39,839 bases of DNA, taken from NCBI RefSeq assembly GCF_900141935.1, contig NZ_FQYX01000034.1, forward strand, positions 1 through 39,839. The letters are read 5' to 3'. Source of the DNA: Arenibacter nanhaiticus. GTDB lineage: Bacteria; Bacteroidota; Bacteroidia; Flavobacteriales; Flavobacteriaceae. Shown here in pieces: positions 7,873-17,106 of the stretch; positions within the stretch are counted from its first letter, which is position 1, and every line of letters begins with the position of its first letter. Under the pieces are notes generated by a model, which saw only the letters and a program-made list of their open reading frames with translations, did no database searches and was not told the origin of the DNA. A program made the translations under genes and the position numbers.

Positions 7873-9501
7873 TTAACGCAATATTTCCCGGTATTTGGCG
7901 GCATCGTTTAATAGGGCGGTAGCGGCCATGATTGCCTCATCATTTTTTAGGAGATATTCGTAAAGTCCTTCTCTATAAAAGTATCTTTTAAGGATTTCAT
8001 CCTCTAAATTTTTATGGATTTCCTTTTTATAGGTATCCAGGGCCGAAACTTTGCTTTTATCCATTTCTAGTAAAAGGGTTTTGTAGGCCTCCTTTACCGA
8101 GCCGTTAAACAAGGAGCTATCTTGGTTGGCCATGGCATTCTTTAAAGCTTTTTCAGCTTTGGTTTCAAAGGTAAATCCACTTTTAAGGACATAACTTTTA
8201 AAGGCATTGAACTGGGCTTCCCCAAACTTAAAGTCGGCTAAATTTTCCAAGGTATTGTTGTAATAATAATCGGTAGCATAATCAAAGATCATATGGTCCG
8301 ATAAAAGGGCTTGGGTGAGGGAATTTGTTTTTGCCGTGGCAATTTCTATATCGGGCAATACCCCTCCGCCATCTTGTACTTTACGGCCGTTTCTGGTGGT
8401 AAAATCGTTATATTGAGTGTTTCGGACGGCATTCCCCTCTTCATCTCGGTTCCAATAATCCAGTGATTGTATACACCTTCCCGAAGCGGTATAATAGCGA
8501 GATATGGTAACTTTTAATTGGGTGCCATAGGTTAATTTTAAGGGGCGTTGTACCAAACCTTTCCCAAAACTACGGGCGCCTATAATAACGGCCCTGTCCA
8601 GATCCTGCAAACTGCCCGAAACAATTTCACTGGCCGATGCACTTCTTCCGTTAACCAATACTACCAAAGGTATTTCGGTATCCTCGGGCTGATTTTTAGT
8701 GCGGTATTCCCTATTGAATTTTTTTACTTTGGATTTTGTAGTCACCACCAGTTCTCCTTTGGGGATAAAAAGGTTGGTCACGTTTATGGCCTCTGTCAAT
8801 AGGCCACCTGGATTCCCCCTTAAGTCGAGTACAATTTTTTGAGCCCCTTCATTTTTAAGATCCCTAAGGGCTTCCTTGGTTTGTTTGGAAGCTTTTTGGT
8901 TAAATTTTGCCAAAACGATATATCCGGTTTTGTCATCGATCATTTTATAAAAGGGGACGGCATCAACCTCTATGGCTTCTCTGGTAAGGGTGGTCGTTTT
9001 TAGGGTTCCCTGTCTGCTATAAACAACTGTTATACTGGTGTTGTTGGCACCTTTTAAAAGCTCTCCCGCATCATCTTTAAAACTGGATAGTTCTATGTCT
9101 CCGATCTTGATTATTTCGTCCCCGGCCTTTAATCCGGCCTTGTCTGCCGGATATCCTTTATAGGGTTCCATAATGACAATCTTGCCCTTTTGGCTACGAA
9201 CCAGGGCACCGATCCCCGAATATTCGCCCGTATTATTAATTCTAAAAGATTCTACATCCTGCTCATTTAAGAACTTGGTGTAGGGATCTAGGTCTTCCAA
9301 CATGTTTTTTATGGCGGTATCCATCAACTCAGCGGGATTTGTCTCGTCCACGTAGTTCATGTTCAGCTCTTTAAATAGGGTCGTAAAAATTTCGATTTGT
9401 TTGGCAATCTCAAAAAAATCGCCTCTAAAACTACTTGCGGTAACTATAAAAACAAGGGCTACTACCGGAATTAGCACCTGTTTTTTAAAATTTATTTTCA
9501 T
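7873..9501 (-). CDS. S41-family C-terminal processing peptidase
   Basis: 542 residues with an N-terminal signal or anchor segment (VLIPVVALVFIVTASS), so it acts in the periplasm. A PDZ domain lies at about 90-170 (GIGALVRSQKGKIVI, KAGLKAGDEIIKIGD). The S41 core follows: LDLRGNPGG at 226-233, Ser289 in SASASE as nucleophile and Lys314 in SFGKG as general base, 25 residues apart as in Prc/CtpA enzymes. About 140 residues after the core are typical of the Bacteroidetes version. Such proteases trim or degrade envelope proteins from exposed C-termini. It lies 135 bp downstream of rnpA on the same strand, an arrangement I recall as common in Flavobacteriia. Confidence 0.92.
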   Translation of the reverse strand: MKINFKKQVLIPVVALVFIVTASSFRGDFFEIAKQIEIFTTLFKELNMNYVDETNPAELMDTAIKNMLEDLDPYTKFLNEQDVESFRINNTGEYSGIGALVRSQKGKIVIMEPYKGYPADKAGLKAGDEIIKIGDIELSSFKDDAGELLKGANNTSITVVYSRQGTLKTTTLTREAIEVDAVPFYKMIDDKTGYIVLAKFNQKASKQTKEALRDLKNEGAQKIVLDLRGNPGGLLTEAINVTNLFIPKGELVVTTKSKVKKFNREYRTKNQPEDTEIPLVVLVNGRSASASEIVSGSLQDLDRAVIIGARSFGKGLVQRPLKLTYGTQLKVTISRYYTASGRCIQSLDYWNRDEEGNAVRNTQYNDFTTRNGRKVQDGGGVLPDIEIATAKTNSLTQALLSDHMIFDYATDYYYNNTLENLADFKFGEAQFNAFKSYVLKSGFTFETKAEKALKNAMANQDSSLFNGSVKEAYKTLLLEMDKSKVSALDTYKKEIHKNLEDEILKRYFYREGLYEYLLKNDEAIMAATALLNDAAKYREILR

Positions 9502-9636
9502 CTGCCTTACTTTTATAGATCTTTAAAAACGCCAAATTTCGAAGAATGCCCCTTTATGGAAATATGAACTATAAGAAAGCTAGCGGCCAACGACATATAG
9601 TGTGTTGTTATAAGGTAAAAGAAAATATCTTAGGCC

Positions 9637-10026
9637 TTATTTCCCGAGCTTGGATTTACCGAGTTCCGCAGAAAATTTCTGGATTAAAAGAACCATCGTT
9701 TCCGTTATTTTTTCCTGGGTGGGCATTTCCTTCCCAATATATAAAAACATTAACGCATAGTTGCCCTCTATGTTGTTAAAAAGAAGGGGTTTATTTAAGC
9801 GATATGCCTCGCGTAGCAGTCTTTTTATACGATTTCGGGCAACAGCACTTTTAAAGTTCCGTTTGGAAGCCGTAACGCCTGCTTGTACCCGTACTTCTTC
9901 GGGAAGGGCGGTTTCTAAATAAAATAACTTAATGGGATATTTAGAAATACCCTGGCCTTCGCTAAAAAGGCGTTCAATAAGTTTTTTGCTTTTAAGCTTT
10001 TCTTTTTTCGGGAATGTAAATGACAT
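9637..10026 (-). CDS. rnpA: Ribonuclease P protein component
   Basis: 129 residues, basic. The opening TFPKKEKLKSKKLIERLFSE and the RNR motif SAVARNRIKRLLREAYR (about 60-76) are diagnostic. The protein binds the RNase P RNA and helps it recognise the 5' leader of precursor tRNAs. In many bacteria rnpA follows rpmH; here no rpmH is present, as is usual in Bacteroidetes. The gene is followed by the S41 protease on the same strand. A TACTTTTG box sits 8 bp before the start, suggesting a very short leader. Confidence 0.95.
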   Translation of the reverse strand: MSFTFPKKEKLKSKKLIERLFSEGQGISKYPIKLFYLETALPEEVRVQAGVTASKRNFKSAVARNRIKRLLREAYRLNKPLLFNNIEGNYALMFLYIGKEMPTQEKITETMVLLIQKFSAELGKSKLGK

Positions 10027-10033
10027 AGAAGCG

Positions 10034-10041
10034 CAAAAGTA
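10034..10041 (-). promoter_or_regulatory. Candidate -7 box for rnpA
   Basis: On the minus strand TACTTTTG matches the Bacteroidetes -7 consensus TAnnTTTG and ends 7 bp before the rnpA ATG. I see no good -33 TTG at the expected distance, so the call is tentative. If right, the transcript starts at or next to the start codon. Confidence 0.35.
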
Positions 10042-10217
10042 TAAATAATATTCTCAGCATTTATCGTTCCCGAGCATCAACTTAAAAAAACTAAGGGCTT
10101 GGAAAACTCCTTATATGAAGGGATTGTTCAAATTTATAGGGGTATGGTATACATATTAAGAAGCCATAGTAGCAATGAAACCCTAAGATGCCCTATTTCG
10201 GTGGTAATGGAGAAAAA

Positions 10218-10263
10218 AAAATCCGTTTAAAAAACCAAGGAATTGGTCTTCTAAACGGATTTT
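10218..10263 (-). terminator. Terminator after the M1 peptidase gene
   Basis: AAAATCCGTTTA (10218-10229) and TAAACGGATTTT (10252-10263) form a perfect 12-bp stem with an inner CCAA/TTGG stem. On the minus strand it is followed by a run of T (A8 at 10213-10220 on plus). It ends the S8-M1 unit before rnpA. Confidence 0.8.
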
Positions 10264-10280
10264 AAAATAGCCTTTAGGAT

Positions 10281-12149
10281 TTATTCCTGTGGCTGATAAA
10301 CGTTGTTTTCCTCATTGACGTCTGCCATCAATTGAGAAGGATCTATCACCACGGCCTTAATATTGTCCAACGGTGTTTCTAGAACAAAATCATATTCCGG
10401 TTGTGCCCAAGGCCAGTCATTTAAAACCGTTCTTTTTAAGGTAGGATATGGATTTTCTTTTTCGCCGTACATCATTCGCAATGGGGCATAAAAAGTTTCT
10501 TGAGTTCCGTCGTTGTACAATACCAAAATATCTATAGGCATTGGCATAGCGCCGATACGCTCTAGGGTAACTACGGTTTTCTCTCCTTTGGCCGCCACCT
10601 CTTTAATGCCGTAATCTATGGTATTCGTAGTTTGCGTCCAATCGGTCAGGTACCAATCTAGATGCATCCCAGAAACCTTTTCGGCCGTTCTTTTTATATC
10701 ATTGGGAGTAGGGTGCTTAAATTTAAAGTCCTCGTAATATTTTCTCAAGGTCTCCATTAATTTATCCTGCCCTATAACATAGCCTAATTGCGATAAAAAG
10801 ATAGCTCCTTTGCTATAGGCAGCAACGCCATAGGCAAAATTTAAATCGTATCTGTCAGAATGGGTAGTCTGTGGTTGTTCCTTTCCCGAAGCGACCAAAT
10901 TATAGTATCCTTTATAGCTGTTTTCAAAAGGATTTTGTTTGTTCTGGTCCATTATTTGGTTCATGCAAAGGCTAGAAATAAAGGAAGTAAAACCTTCATC
11001 CATCCATTCGTGTTTAGATTCGTTGGTTGCCAAGATATGCTGAAACCAAGAGTGGGCCAACTCGTGTACCATGACTCCTACTAGGCTTCCAAAACTTCTG
11101 CCTCCGGTAATTAGGGTACTCATGGCATATTCCATACCGCCGTCGCCCCCTTGGATAACGGAGTATTGATCATAGGGATATTTTCCTATATTGTTATTGA
11201 AAAACTTCATGGCTTCGGCCGTTTTTGGCTGAAGTTTTTTCCAGTTTTCTAAGATTTCCTTATCATCTTTATATAAGAAATGTAATAAGGGACCATCTTC
11301 TACCTGTAAGGTATCATGAATATAGTCTGGATCTGCCGCCCACATAAAATCGTGCACCATAGGGGCTTTAAAGTGCCAAGTAAGGGTTTTTCCTCTGGGT
11401 CGCTTTACTTTTGTTCCAGGAGCCTCATAACCATGGCCTATTTCCTGAGGGTTTTGTAAATATCCGCTACCACCGACAACATATTTCTTGTCTATGGTCA
11501 GTTTTACATCAAAATCGCCCCAAACTCCGTGGAATTCGCGCCCTATATAAGGGTAGGCATGCCAACCTTCAAAATCGTATTCTGCCATTTTAGGATACCA
11601 CTGGCTCATAGAAAGGGCAACCCCTTCACTACTGTTTCTTCCGGCACGACGTACTTGCTCGGGAACCTGCCCGTTAAAGGTCATATCAAAAGTAGTTTTC
11701 CCGCCAGCAGGAATTGGTTTTGCCAAGTTTACCACTAATATAGTGCCCTCTTCGGTAAAGGATACTTTTTCACCGTCTTGCGTTAAATCCGTTACCCGTA
11801 GGTATCCGATCTTATCGGGCGTTAAACCGGCGATCCTACTTTTGCCGTCCACAAACATCCTGCCATCTGGATCTTTTATGCTTTGTAATCGCATATCCAT
11901 TTCGCTGCCAGGTTGAAAGGCATTGAAAAAAAGATGGTAAAACACCCGATCTATCTCATCGGGCGAATTATTGGTATATACTAATTTCTGTGTTCCACTG
12001 TATTGGTAATTCTTCACGTCCATAGCCACTTCCATGGTATAATCTACGTGTTGTTGCCAATAGGTATGGTTGCTTTGTGCCTCTAGGGTAGTGGTTAACC
12101 CCAGGATAGCGACAATCATGCCTATAAATAAGCCTTTGTGATACTTCAT
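10281..12149 (-). CDS. M1-family zinc metallopeptidase (aminopeptidase), exported
   Basis: 622 residues with a Sec signal peptide (LFIGMIVAILGLTTTLEAQ). The zinc site is intact: His362-Glu363-x-x-His366 (VHELAHSWFQ) and Glu385 in EWMDEGFTSF, with the exact 18-residue spacing of M1 enzymes. GGMEYAM at about 338-343 replaces the classical GxMEN substrate loop, as in many Bacteroidetes members. It is predicted to cleave N-terminal residues from peptides in the periplasm or outside the cell. It lies 7 bp downstream of the S8 protease gene and is probably co-transcribed with it, so both may digest extracellular or envelope protein. Its transcript ends at the 10218-10263 hairpin. Confidence 0.92.
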   Translation of the reverse strand: MKYHKGLFIGMIVAILGLTTTLEAQSNHTYWQQHVDYTMEVAMDVKNYQYSGTQKLVYTNNSPDEIDRVFYHLFFNAFQPGSEMDMRLQSIKDPDGRMFVDGKSRIAGLTPDKIGYLRVTDLTQDGEKVSFTEEGTILVVNLAKPIPAGGKTTFDMTFNGQVPEQVRRAGRNSSEGVALSMSQWYPKMAEYDFEGWHAYPYIGREFHGVWGDFDVKLTIDKKYVVGGSGYLQNPQEIGHGYEAPGTKVKRPRGKTLTWHFKAPMVHDFMWAADPDYIHDTLQVEDGPLLHFLYKDDKEILENWKKLQPKTAEAMKFFNNNIGKYPYDQYSVIQGGDGGMEYAMSTLITGGRSFGSLVGVMVHELAHSWFQHILATNESKHEWMDEGFTSFISSLCMNQIMDQNKQNPFENSYKGYYNLVASGKEQPQTTHSDRYDLNFAYGVAAYSKGAIFLSQLGYVIGQDKLMETLRKYYEDFKFKHPTPNDIKRTAEKVSGMHLDWYLTDWTQTTNTIDYGIKEVAAKGEKTVVTLERIGAMPMPIDILVLYNDGTQETFYAPLRMMYGEKENPYPTLKRTVLNDWPWAQPEYDFVLETPLDNIKAVVIDPSQLMADVNEENNVYQPQE

Positions 12150-12156
12150 GCCGATA

Positions 12157-13788
12157 TTATAATTTAATTTTTCCTTTTGCTACCTGCTCTGCCATAATAA
12201 GAGCGTTGTAAGCATTTACCATTTTACCAGATTTAGAGATGTTCTGGAATTCTGTCGCTTTAGACTCCTCTCCAGATACCAATACTTTGGTAGTGGTGGT
12301 AAGACCAGATTGCATTAATATTTGCTTAACCTGTGGGGCCTTTAAGTTTGGATAGTAACTCCAAACAAGAGCTGCTACACCAGCTACTGCCGGGGCGGCC
12401 ATAGAAGTGCCTCCCATAAATTTATATTCGTTATTTGGCATGGTAGAATATATTTTTGCTCCAGGTGCAAAAAGATCAACATTTATCTTGCCGTAATTAG
12501 AAAAACTAGCGACCATTTCTGATCCGTATTTGCTTTCCAAGGCACCAACAGTAATAACGTTATCGGCCATTTCTGGACCATTGTTAATTTGGTCGTTAGG
12601 GAAATTAGGATTGTTGGGATCGTCTAAATCCTTCCCGTCATTTCCGGCGGCATGTATAAAAAGCACATCGTTTTCCGCCGCGTATTTAATGGCATCGTAA
12701 ACCCATTGTGCGTTCGGAGAAAAAGGCTTTCCAAAACTTCCGTTAATAATTTTTGCTCCGTTATCTACGGCATATCTGATTCCCAATGCAATGTCTTTGT
12801 CGTATTCGTCTCCATTGGGAACCGCACGGATACTCATCAATGCCACATTGTTGGCTACACCATTAGCTCCCAAACCGTTATTGCGTTCTGCAGCAATAAT
12901 TCCGGCTACGTGGGTACCGTGGCTTTCATCGTCTCTTCTGATATGCGGGTTCCCGTTTCCGTAATTGGTATCGGCAATATCATAAGGATCATCCCCTACA
13001 ATCTCCCTTCCGTTAAAGTCAACGTTTAGGTTGTAGTTAAGTTGGTCCGTAAAGTAAGAGATAGCACCATTAAGCTCTTCCTTTACATCGGCAATGCTAC
13101 CGGCCATGCTCAACATTTGCGATAAGATACCTACGTTCTGAAGCATTTCTTCCTTTTCGGTTTCTATAGCAGCCAAATCTTCTTTGGTATAGATGTCCTT
13201 GCCCAATACTTCTTGTACGGCAGCATCGGCATTAGTCACCGCCTGCATTATTTGCTCGTAACGTTCCTTGTTCTGCATGGCTTTATTACGATCTGCCTCC
13301 AATTTTGCCTTGGCCTTGGCAAGAGTCGCAGGATCGCCCATATTACGGCTTACCATTCTGGTCATTTCTAGCTGTTCGTCATAAGACTCTCCCAAGAAAT
13401 TATACCCGTGGATATCATCAATATACCCGTTGTTGTCGTCGTCTATGCCGTTGCCAGGGATTTCGTCCTCATTGGTCCAAAGAACGTTTACCAAATCTTC
13501 GTGCTTTAAATCCATTCCAGCATCAAGGACGGCCACGATTATTTTTTCACCTTTTTTGTTGGCAATTAGTTCTGCATATGCCTTATCAACACTCATACCC
13601 GGGATGGTATCGGTCAATAAATTGGCATGACCCCAGTGTTGTTTTTGAGCCTCCGTTAAGGGCGTAACTTTTAAAGGTAAAGTATCAATGTTTTCAATAG
13701 GGGTAGATACCAGAGCGGTACTGCCACAACCCATCAAAAACAAAGAAGCCGAAAGGGCTGCAAACGCGTTGTTTAATTTAATTGTCAT
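12157..13788 (-). CDS. Subtilisin-like S8 serine protease lipoprotein
   Basis: 543 residues; the lipobox ends at Cys21 (SLFLMGC). The catalytic triad is complete: Asp89 (VAVLDAGMD), His290 (SHGTHVAG) and Ser462 (GGTSMAAPAVAG), with the oxyanion Asn in HAAGND near 383. About 200 residues separate Asp and His, far more than the roughly 30-40 in classical subtilisins. The extra stretch (about 135-255) is charged and helical (AKAKAKLEADRNKAMQNK), a likely coiled-coil insertion. The lipid anchor would keep the enzyme on the envelope. It is the first gene of a probable two-gene unit with the M1 peptidase. Confidence 0.92.
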   Translation of the reverse strand: MTIKLNNAFAALSASLFLMGCGSTALVSTPIENIDTLPLKVTPLTEAQKQHWGHANLLTDTIPGMSVDKAYAELIANKKGEKIIVAVLDAGMDLKHEDLVNVLWTNEDEIPGNGIDDDNNGYIDDIHGYNFLGESYDEQLEMTRMVSRNMGDPATLAKAKAKLEADRNKAMQNKERYEQIMQAVTNADAAVQEVLGKDIYTKEDLAAIETEKEEMLQNVGILSQMLSMAGSIADVKEELNGAISYFTDQLNYNLNVDFNGREIVGDDPYDIADTNYGNGNPHIRRDDESHGTHVAGIIAAERNNGLGANGVANNVALMSIRAVPNGDEYDKDIALGIRYAVDNGAKIINGSFGKPFSPNAQWVYDAIKYAAENDVLFIHAAGNDGKDLDDPNNPNFPNDQINNGPEMADNVITVGALESKYGSEMVASFSNYGKINVDLFAPGAKIYSTMPNNEYKFMGGTSMAAPAVAGVAALVWSYYPNLKAPQVKQILMQSGLTTTTKVLVSGEESKATEFQNISKSGKMVNAYNALIMAEQVAKGKIKL

Positions 13789-13800
13789 ATGATTGTAATG

Positions 13801-14110
13801 TTAAGTTAGATAATTTTTAAAATTTATTTCTTTACGATATAGTTGTATAGGTTTCCATTCTCCTGTCACCAACAAAAGGCGAAACCTTTTAGGATGGCGA
13901 TAAACGGTTAAGTAGTCCTGAGGTAATAGGAGTTTTATAAATATTCTGTGATGTCTTAGTAATATATACGGTTGCCAAAGGTCCTTTTTCAATTCGATTG
14001 GGAAAAAGAGATTTTGTAGTACAAGCATTCCTAGGGGGTACCGTATTATAGAACCCTAGAAGCATTAAATCACAAAAGGAAGCAAGGAAAAAGAATTTGC
14101 TACAACCCAT
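13801..14110 (-). pseudogene. Frameshifted small gene behind the MBL hydrolase
   Basis: ATG 14110 follows the stop of the MBL gene by one base, so translation would be coupled. The first frame reads MGCSKFFFLASFCDLMLLGF then a polar stretch ending about NIYKTPIT, and stops at 13889 with an unlikely tail. The next frame takes over at about 13924 and continues PQDYLTVYRHPKRFRLLLVT-GEWKPIQL to a stop at 13801. Joined, they give a ~100-residue protein with a hydrophobic N-terminus and a beta-rich C-terminus. I do not recognise the family. A sequencing error, a real frameshift or pure chance could explain it; the tight coupling and the protein-like C-terminus favour a real broken gene. Confidence 0.3.
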
Positions 14111-14111
14111 A

Positions 14112-14972
14112 TTATAGAAAAAGATTGTTAAAGGTATGAATTTCTTTTAACCGAACTCCTTTTTCGGTATGTTGTAAGGTACAAAGCTCGTTGTGGGCAT
14201 CGTGTTCAAAGAACAACAGGTATTCATGGTCCACTGCCGTGTTTAAGAAGCTGTCTTTTTCCTGAAGGGTGAGTAGGGGACGGGTATCGTACCCCATCAC
14301 ATAAGGTAGGGGAATGTGCCCTACGGTCGGAATCAGATCGGCGACAAAAACCAAGGTTTTTCCCTGGTATCGGATATGGGGCAACATTTGCTTTTCGGTA
14401 TGGCCGTCTATAAAAAGGATATCGAAATTCAATTCGGAATTTTTTTTAAAAGAAGCTTTCCCTCTGTCAATAAACTTCAGTTGGCCACTTTCCTGCATCG
14501 GTAAAAGGTTTTCTTCTAAAAAAGACGCTTTTTCGCGGGCATTGGGGGTTATGGCCCAGTTCCAATGCGCTTCATTGGTCCAATAGGTAGCATTCTTAAA
14601 GGCCGGTTCATAACCGGTTTTATCCTTGTTCCACTGCACACTGCCCCCGCAATGGTCAAAATGTAAATGGGTCATGAACACATCGGTGATGTCGTCTCGG
14701 TGAAAGCCTAGTTTTTGTAAGGAACTGTCCAAGGTAAAATTTCCCCACCGATAGTAATAGCCGAAAAACTTCTCTGATTGTTTGTTGCCCATACCGGTAT
14801 CAATTAAGATCAAACGGTTGCCATCCTCTATTAACAGACACCTTGCGGCAATATCAATCATATTATTAGGGTCTGCGGGGTTGGTGCGGTTCCAAATAGA
14901 TTTTGGTACTACACCGAACATGGCGCCGCCGTCCAATTTAAAATTTCCAGTCTCTATGGGGTGTAATTTCAT
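14112..14972 (-). CDS. MBL-fold metallohydrolase
   Basis: 286 residues, no signal peptide. The metallo-beta-lactamase motif is intact: THLHFDHCGG at 101-110 supplies His102, His104, Asp106 and His107, preceded by LILIDTGMG (Asp58). FIDGHTEKQMLPHI provides the later metal-ligand His, and VFVADLIPT the bridging Asp. Members hydrolyse lactones, esters or phosphate esters using two metal ions; the substrate here is unknown. The closest general resemblance is to the AHL-lactonase-like or AidB-like group (NMIDIAARCLLIEDG). A broken small gene follows one base after its stop. Confidence 0.88.
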   Translation of the reverse strand: MKLHPIETGNFKLDGGAMFGVVPKSIWNRTNPADPNNMIDIAARCLLIEDGNRLILIDTGMGNKQSEKFFGYYYRWGNFTLDSSLQKLGFHRDDITDVFMTHLHFDHCGGSVQWNKDKTGYEPAFKNATYWTNEAHWNWAITPNAREKASFLEENLLPMQESGQLKFIDRGKASFKKNSELNFDILFIDGHTEKQMLPHIRYQGKTLVFVADLIPTVGHIPLPYVMGYDTRPLLTLQEKDSFLNTAVDHEYLLFFEHDAHNELCTLQHTEKGVRLKEIHTFNNLFL

Positions 14973-15089
14973 ACAATATTTACATTTCCGTAAACTTTAC
15001 GCAAAATAACAAAAGCATTGAGCTTTGTGAAAAGGAAATACTTTATTAGTTGTTTTTTAACACTTTGTATCGAACTTTAATAAAATAGG

Positions 15090-16871
15090 TCATTCCAGGT
15101 AAATAACCTTCTCATTTGCGCTTATGCTATCCTTGTAATGGAAGGGACGTTTGTATCCGGTTTCCCCTACGATTAATACAGGAAGGATATCCCGGTGTTT
15201 GCCGTGTTTTTTCACCCACTCCCTTGTGGTACAGTCGCTAGCCACGTCTACGGTATGCTCTTTAAATTCGTTGGCAGATATTTTATAGGCCCAAGGGGCC
15301 ATATCGGTTTTACTGGCAAACATGGAGGAGGCACCCATAGGGTCCAAAAGGTCTAAACCTGCCCCGTCTTCGCCAGCCGATATCAGCACTATTTTATGAG
15401 GGATATAAAAAGAATTGTTTGCCAATTGAGCGGCAAGCAGATTAATTTCGCTATTTCCGGTCAAGGCTATAAAGGTGTTTTTGTTGAGGGCATTGGCCAT
15501 CTCAAAAGTATCCTCTTTTAGTCCATTCCCGTGTATGGTGGTGACCCCTTGCTCTTTGGCTTCGTGAACGAGGTGTTTGTTAGCATCTATCAGGACCACT
15601 TCGTTGTGTTCCTGAAGCTGTTTGGCAATATACAGCCCTAAGGGGTTGGCACCTAAGATCAGGTATCCTTTTCGTGCATCCTGCATTACCAATTCCCCTC
15701 TTTTTCTTAACCAATTGGTGGTCCATGTAAGAAGAAAGGGGACGGTCAGGGTGGTAGAAATGGCCATAAATACAAGGATCGAAAATATCTCTGTGGAGAT
15801 GATTCCCATTTGAAGGCCTATTCCTGCTATTATTATTTCTACGGCCCCTCTACCGTTCATTCCGGTGCCTATAGTAACCCCTTCCCTCCATCCATGACCA
15901 CTGGGCAAATAAAACAATGCCGTCCCCGCAATTTTACCTATTACGGCCCCTGCAATAATCAGGATCAATAGCAATAAGTTTGTCTGAAAGACCTCCAAGC
16001 TAACATTAAAACCGGCCGTAACAAAGAATATAGGGGCTAGAAAACCAATGGAAACATCATGGAAAACGCCGGTAACGTCTTTGAACACCTGTCGGGAAAA
16101 AACCCCGTCGCGAATATAGAGTCCCGCCATAAATGCACCCAAAATCCCGTGAAGTCCGGCGAGCTCTGCCAGTTCGGAAAAACCGAGAACAATGATGACC
16201 ATTATGGTAAAATGGACAGTGCGGTTTATAGTTTTTGACTTGGAGAGTAACTTGCCCACTACGGGAAAAAAATAGATGCCGATCAGGGCAGAAAAAGCGA
16301 AGAAGATCATGGCTTTTCCGGCCACCCAGCTCAGGCTAGCCGCGTTTACGCTACCGACGTCAACATACCCAATGATTCCTGCAAAAATGATCAGGGCCAA
16401 GGTGTCCGATATCAGTGCCCCGGCCATTAGGACATAGGCAATCCTGGTATTTAAAAGTTTAAGGTCTACCAAGATACGGCTTTTTGTGGCCAGGGAAGTC
16501 ACCCCTACCGCAATACCTACAAAAAGGGCGGCAATGTTGGTGCCGTCAAACAATATTATGGTATAATACCCCAGTACAAAAGGCACTACAAACCCTCCAA
16601 TGGCTGCCAATAATCCTGGCCAAGAGGCTTTTCCTAAATCTTTAAAATTGATTTCCATTCCTATATAGGCCATCAGGAACAGAATACCTACCTCTGCCAA
16701 GGTATTGAGGGCCCCAGAGGTTTCCAGAACCCCAAAAAGCCCTGGCCCAAGGATGATACCGATCAATAATTCGCCAAGAATAGGAGGGAAACCCAAGCGT
16801 TTTGCCAATATGCCCCCAGCCCAGGCGGCAACTAGTACAAGTAGAAGATTTAATATTTGTAGTTCTGCCAT
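15090..16871 (-). CDS. CPA2-family cation:proton antiporter with TrkA-N-type domain
   Basis: 593 residues. About twelve hydrophobic helices fill residues 1-390, beginning LQILNLLLVLVAAWAGGILA and including the CPA2 features LGFPPILGELLIGIILGP and GTGMNGRGAVEIIIAGIGL. The C-terminal part opens with KGYLILGANPLGLYIAKQLQ, a TrkA-N/RCK-type Rossmann segment, followed by VVLIDANKHLVHEAKEQGV. Such proteins exchange K+ or Na+ for H+ across the inner membrane, and the Rossmann domain gates them in response to nucleotide. The glycine loop (GANPLG) departs from a strict GxGxxG. It is divergent from a second antiporter gene, with a shared control region. Confidence 0.9.
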   Translation of the reverse strand: MAELQILNLLLVLVAAWAGGILAKRLGFPPILGELLIGIILGPGLFGVLETSGALNTLAEVGILFLMAYIGMEINFKDLGKASWPGLLAAIGGFVVPFVLGYYTIILFDGTNIAALFVGIAVGVTSLATKSRILVDLKLLNTRIAYVLMAGALISDTLALIIFAGIIGYVDVGSVNAASLSWVAGKAMIFFAFSALIGIYFFPVVGKLLSKSKTINRTVHFTIMVIIVLGFSELAELAGLHGILGAFMAGLYIRDGVFSRQVFKDVTGVFHDVSIGFLAPIFFVTAGFNVSLEVFQTNLLLLILIIAGAVIGKIAGTALFYLPSGHGWREGVTIGTGMNGRGAVEIIIAGIGLQMGIISTEIFSILVFMAISTTLTVPFLLTWTTNWLRKRGELVMQDARKGYLILGANPLGLYIAKQLQEHNEVVLIDANKHLVHEAKEQGVTTIHGNGLKEDTFEMANALNKNTFIALTGNSEINLLAAQLANNSFYIPHKIVLISAGEDGAGLDLLDPMGASSMFASKTDMAPWAYKISANEFKEHTVDVASDCTTREWVKKHGKHRDILPVLIVGETGYKRPFHYKDSISANEKVIYLE

Positions 16872-17106
16872 AGGAGATTGGTTTTTAACACTCTAAGAAA
16901 CTAAAAATACCTAAATATTGCCGAATGACAAAGCATGCCCAACAAATAGTTCGACCATCTTAGTGAAATTCCTTTTAAGAAGTAAGGTACCTAATTCGGG
17001 GTATTTCAAGGCTTTTTGGATAAAATTTAATATAAATCAACCAAGGTTTTTTCTATATCGGGCAATTTTTTTATTTTTTAAAACTTATATTGCTTCAAAT
17101 TTTTTT
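16872..17106. promoter_or_regulatory. Shared control region between two antiporter genes
   Basis: 235 bp between the divergent starts (16871 minus, 17107 plus). It is strongly A/T-rich near 17060-17106. I see no exact TAnnTTTG box. The plus-strand frame is open back to 16918, but the translated stretch lacks family similarity. Confidence 0.35.

Noticed and set aside
16918-17106. N-terminal extension of the CPA1 antiporter
   Set aside because: 63 residues without family resemblance; the normal first membrane helix begins at ATG 17107.
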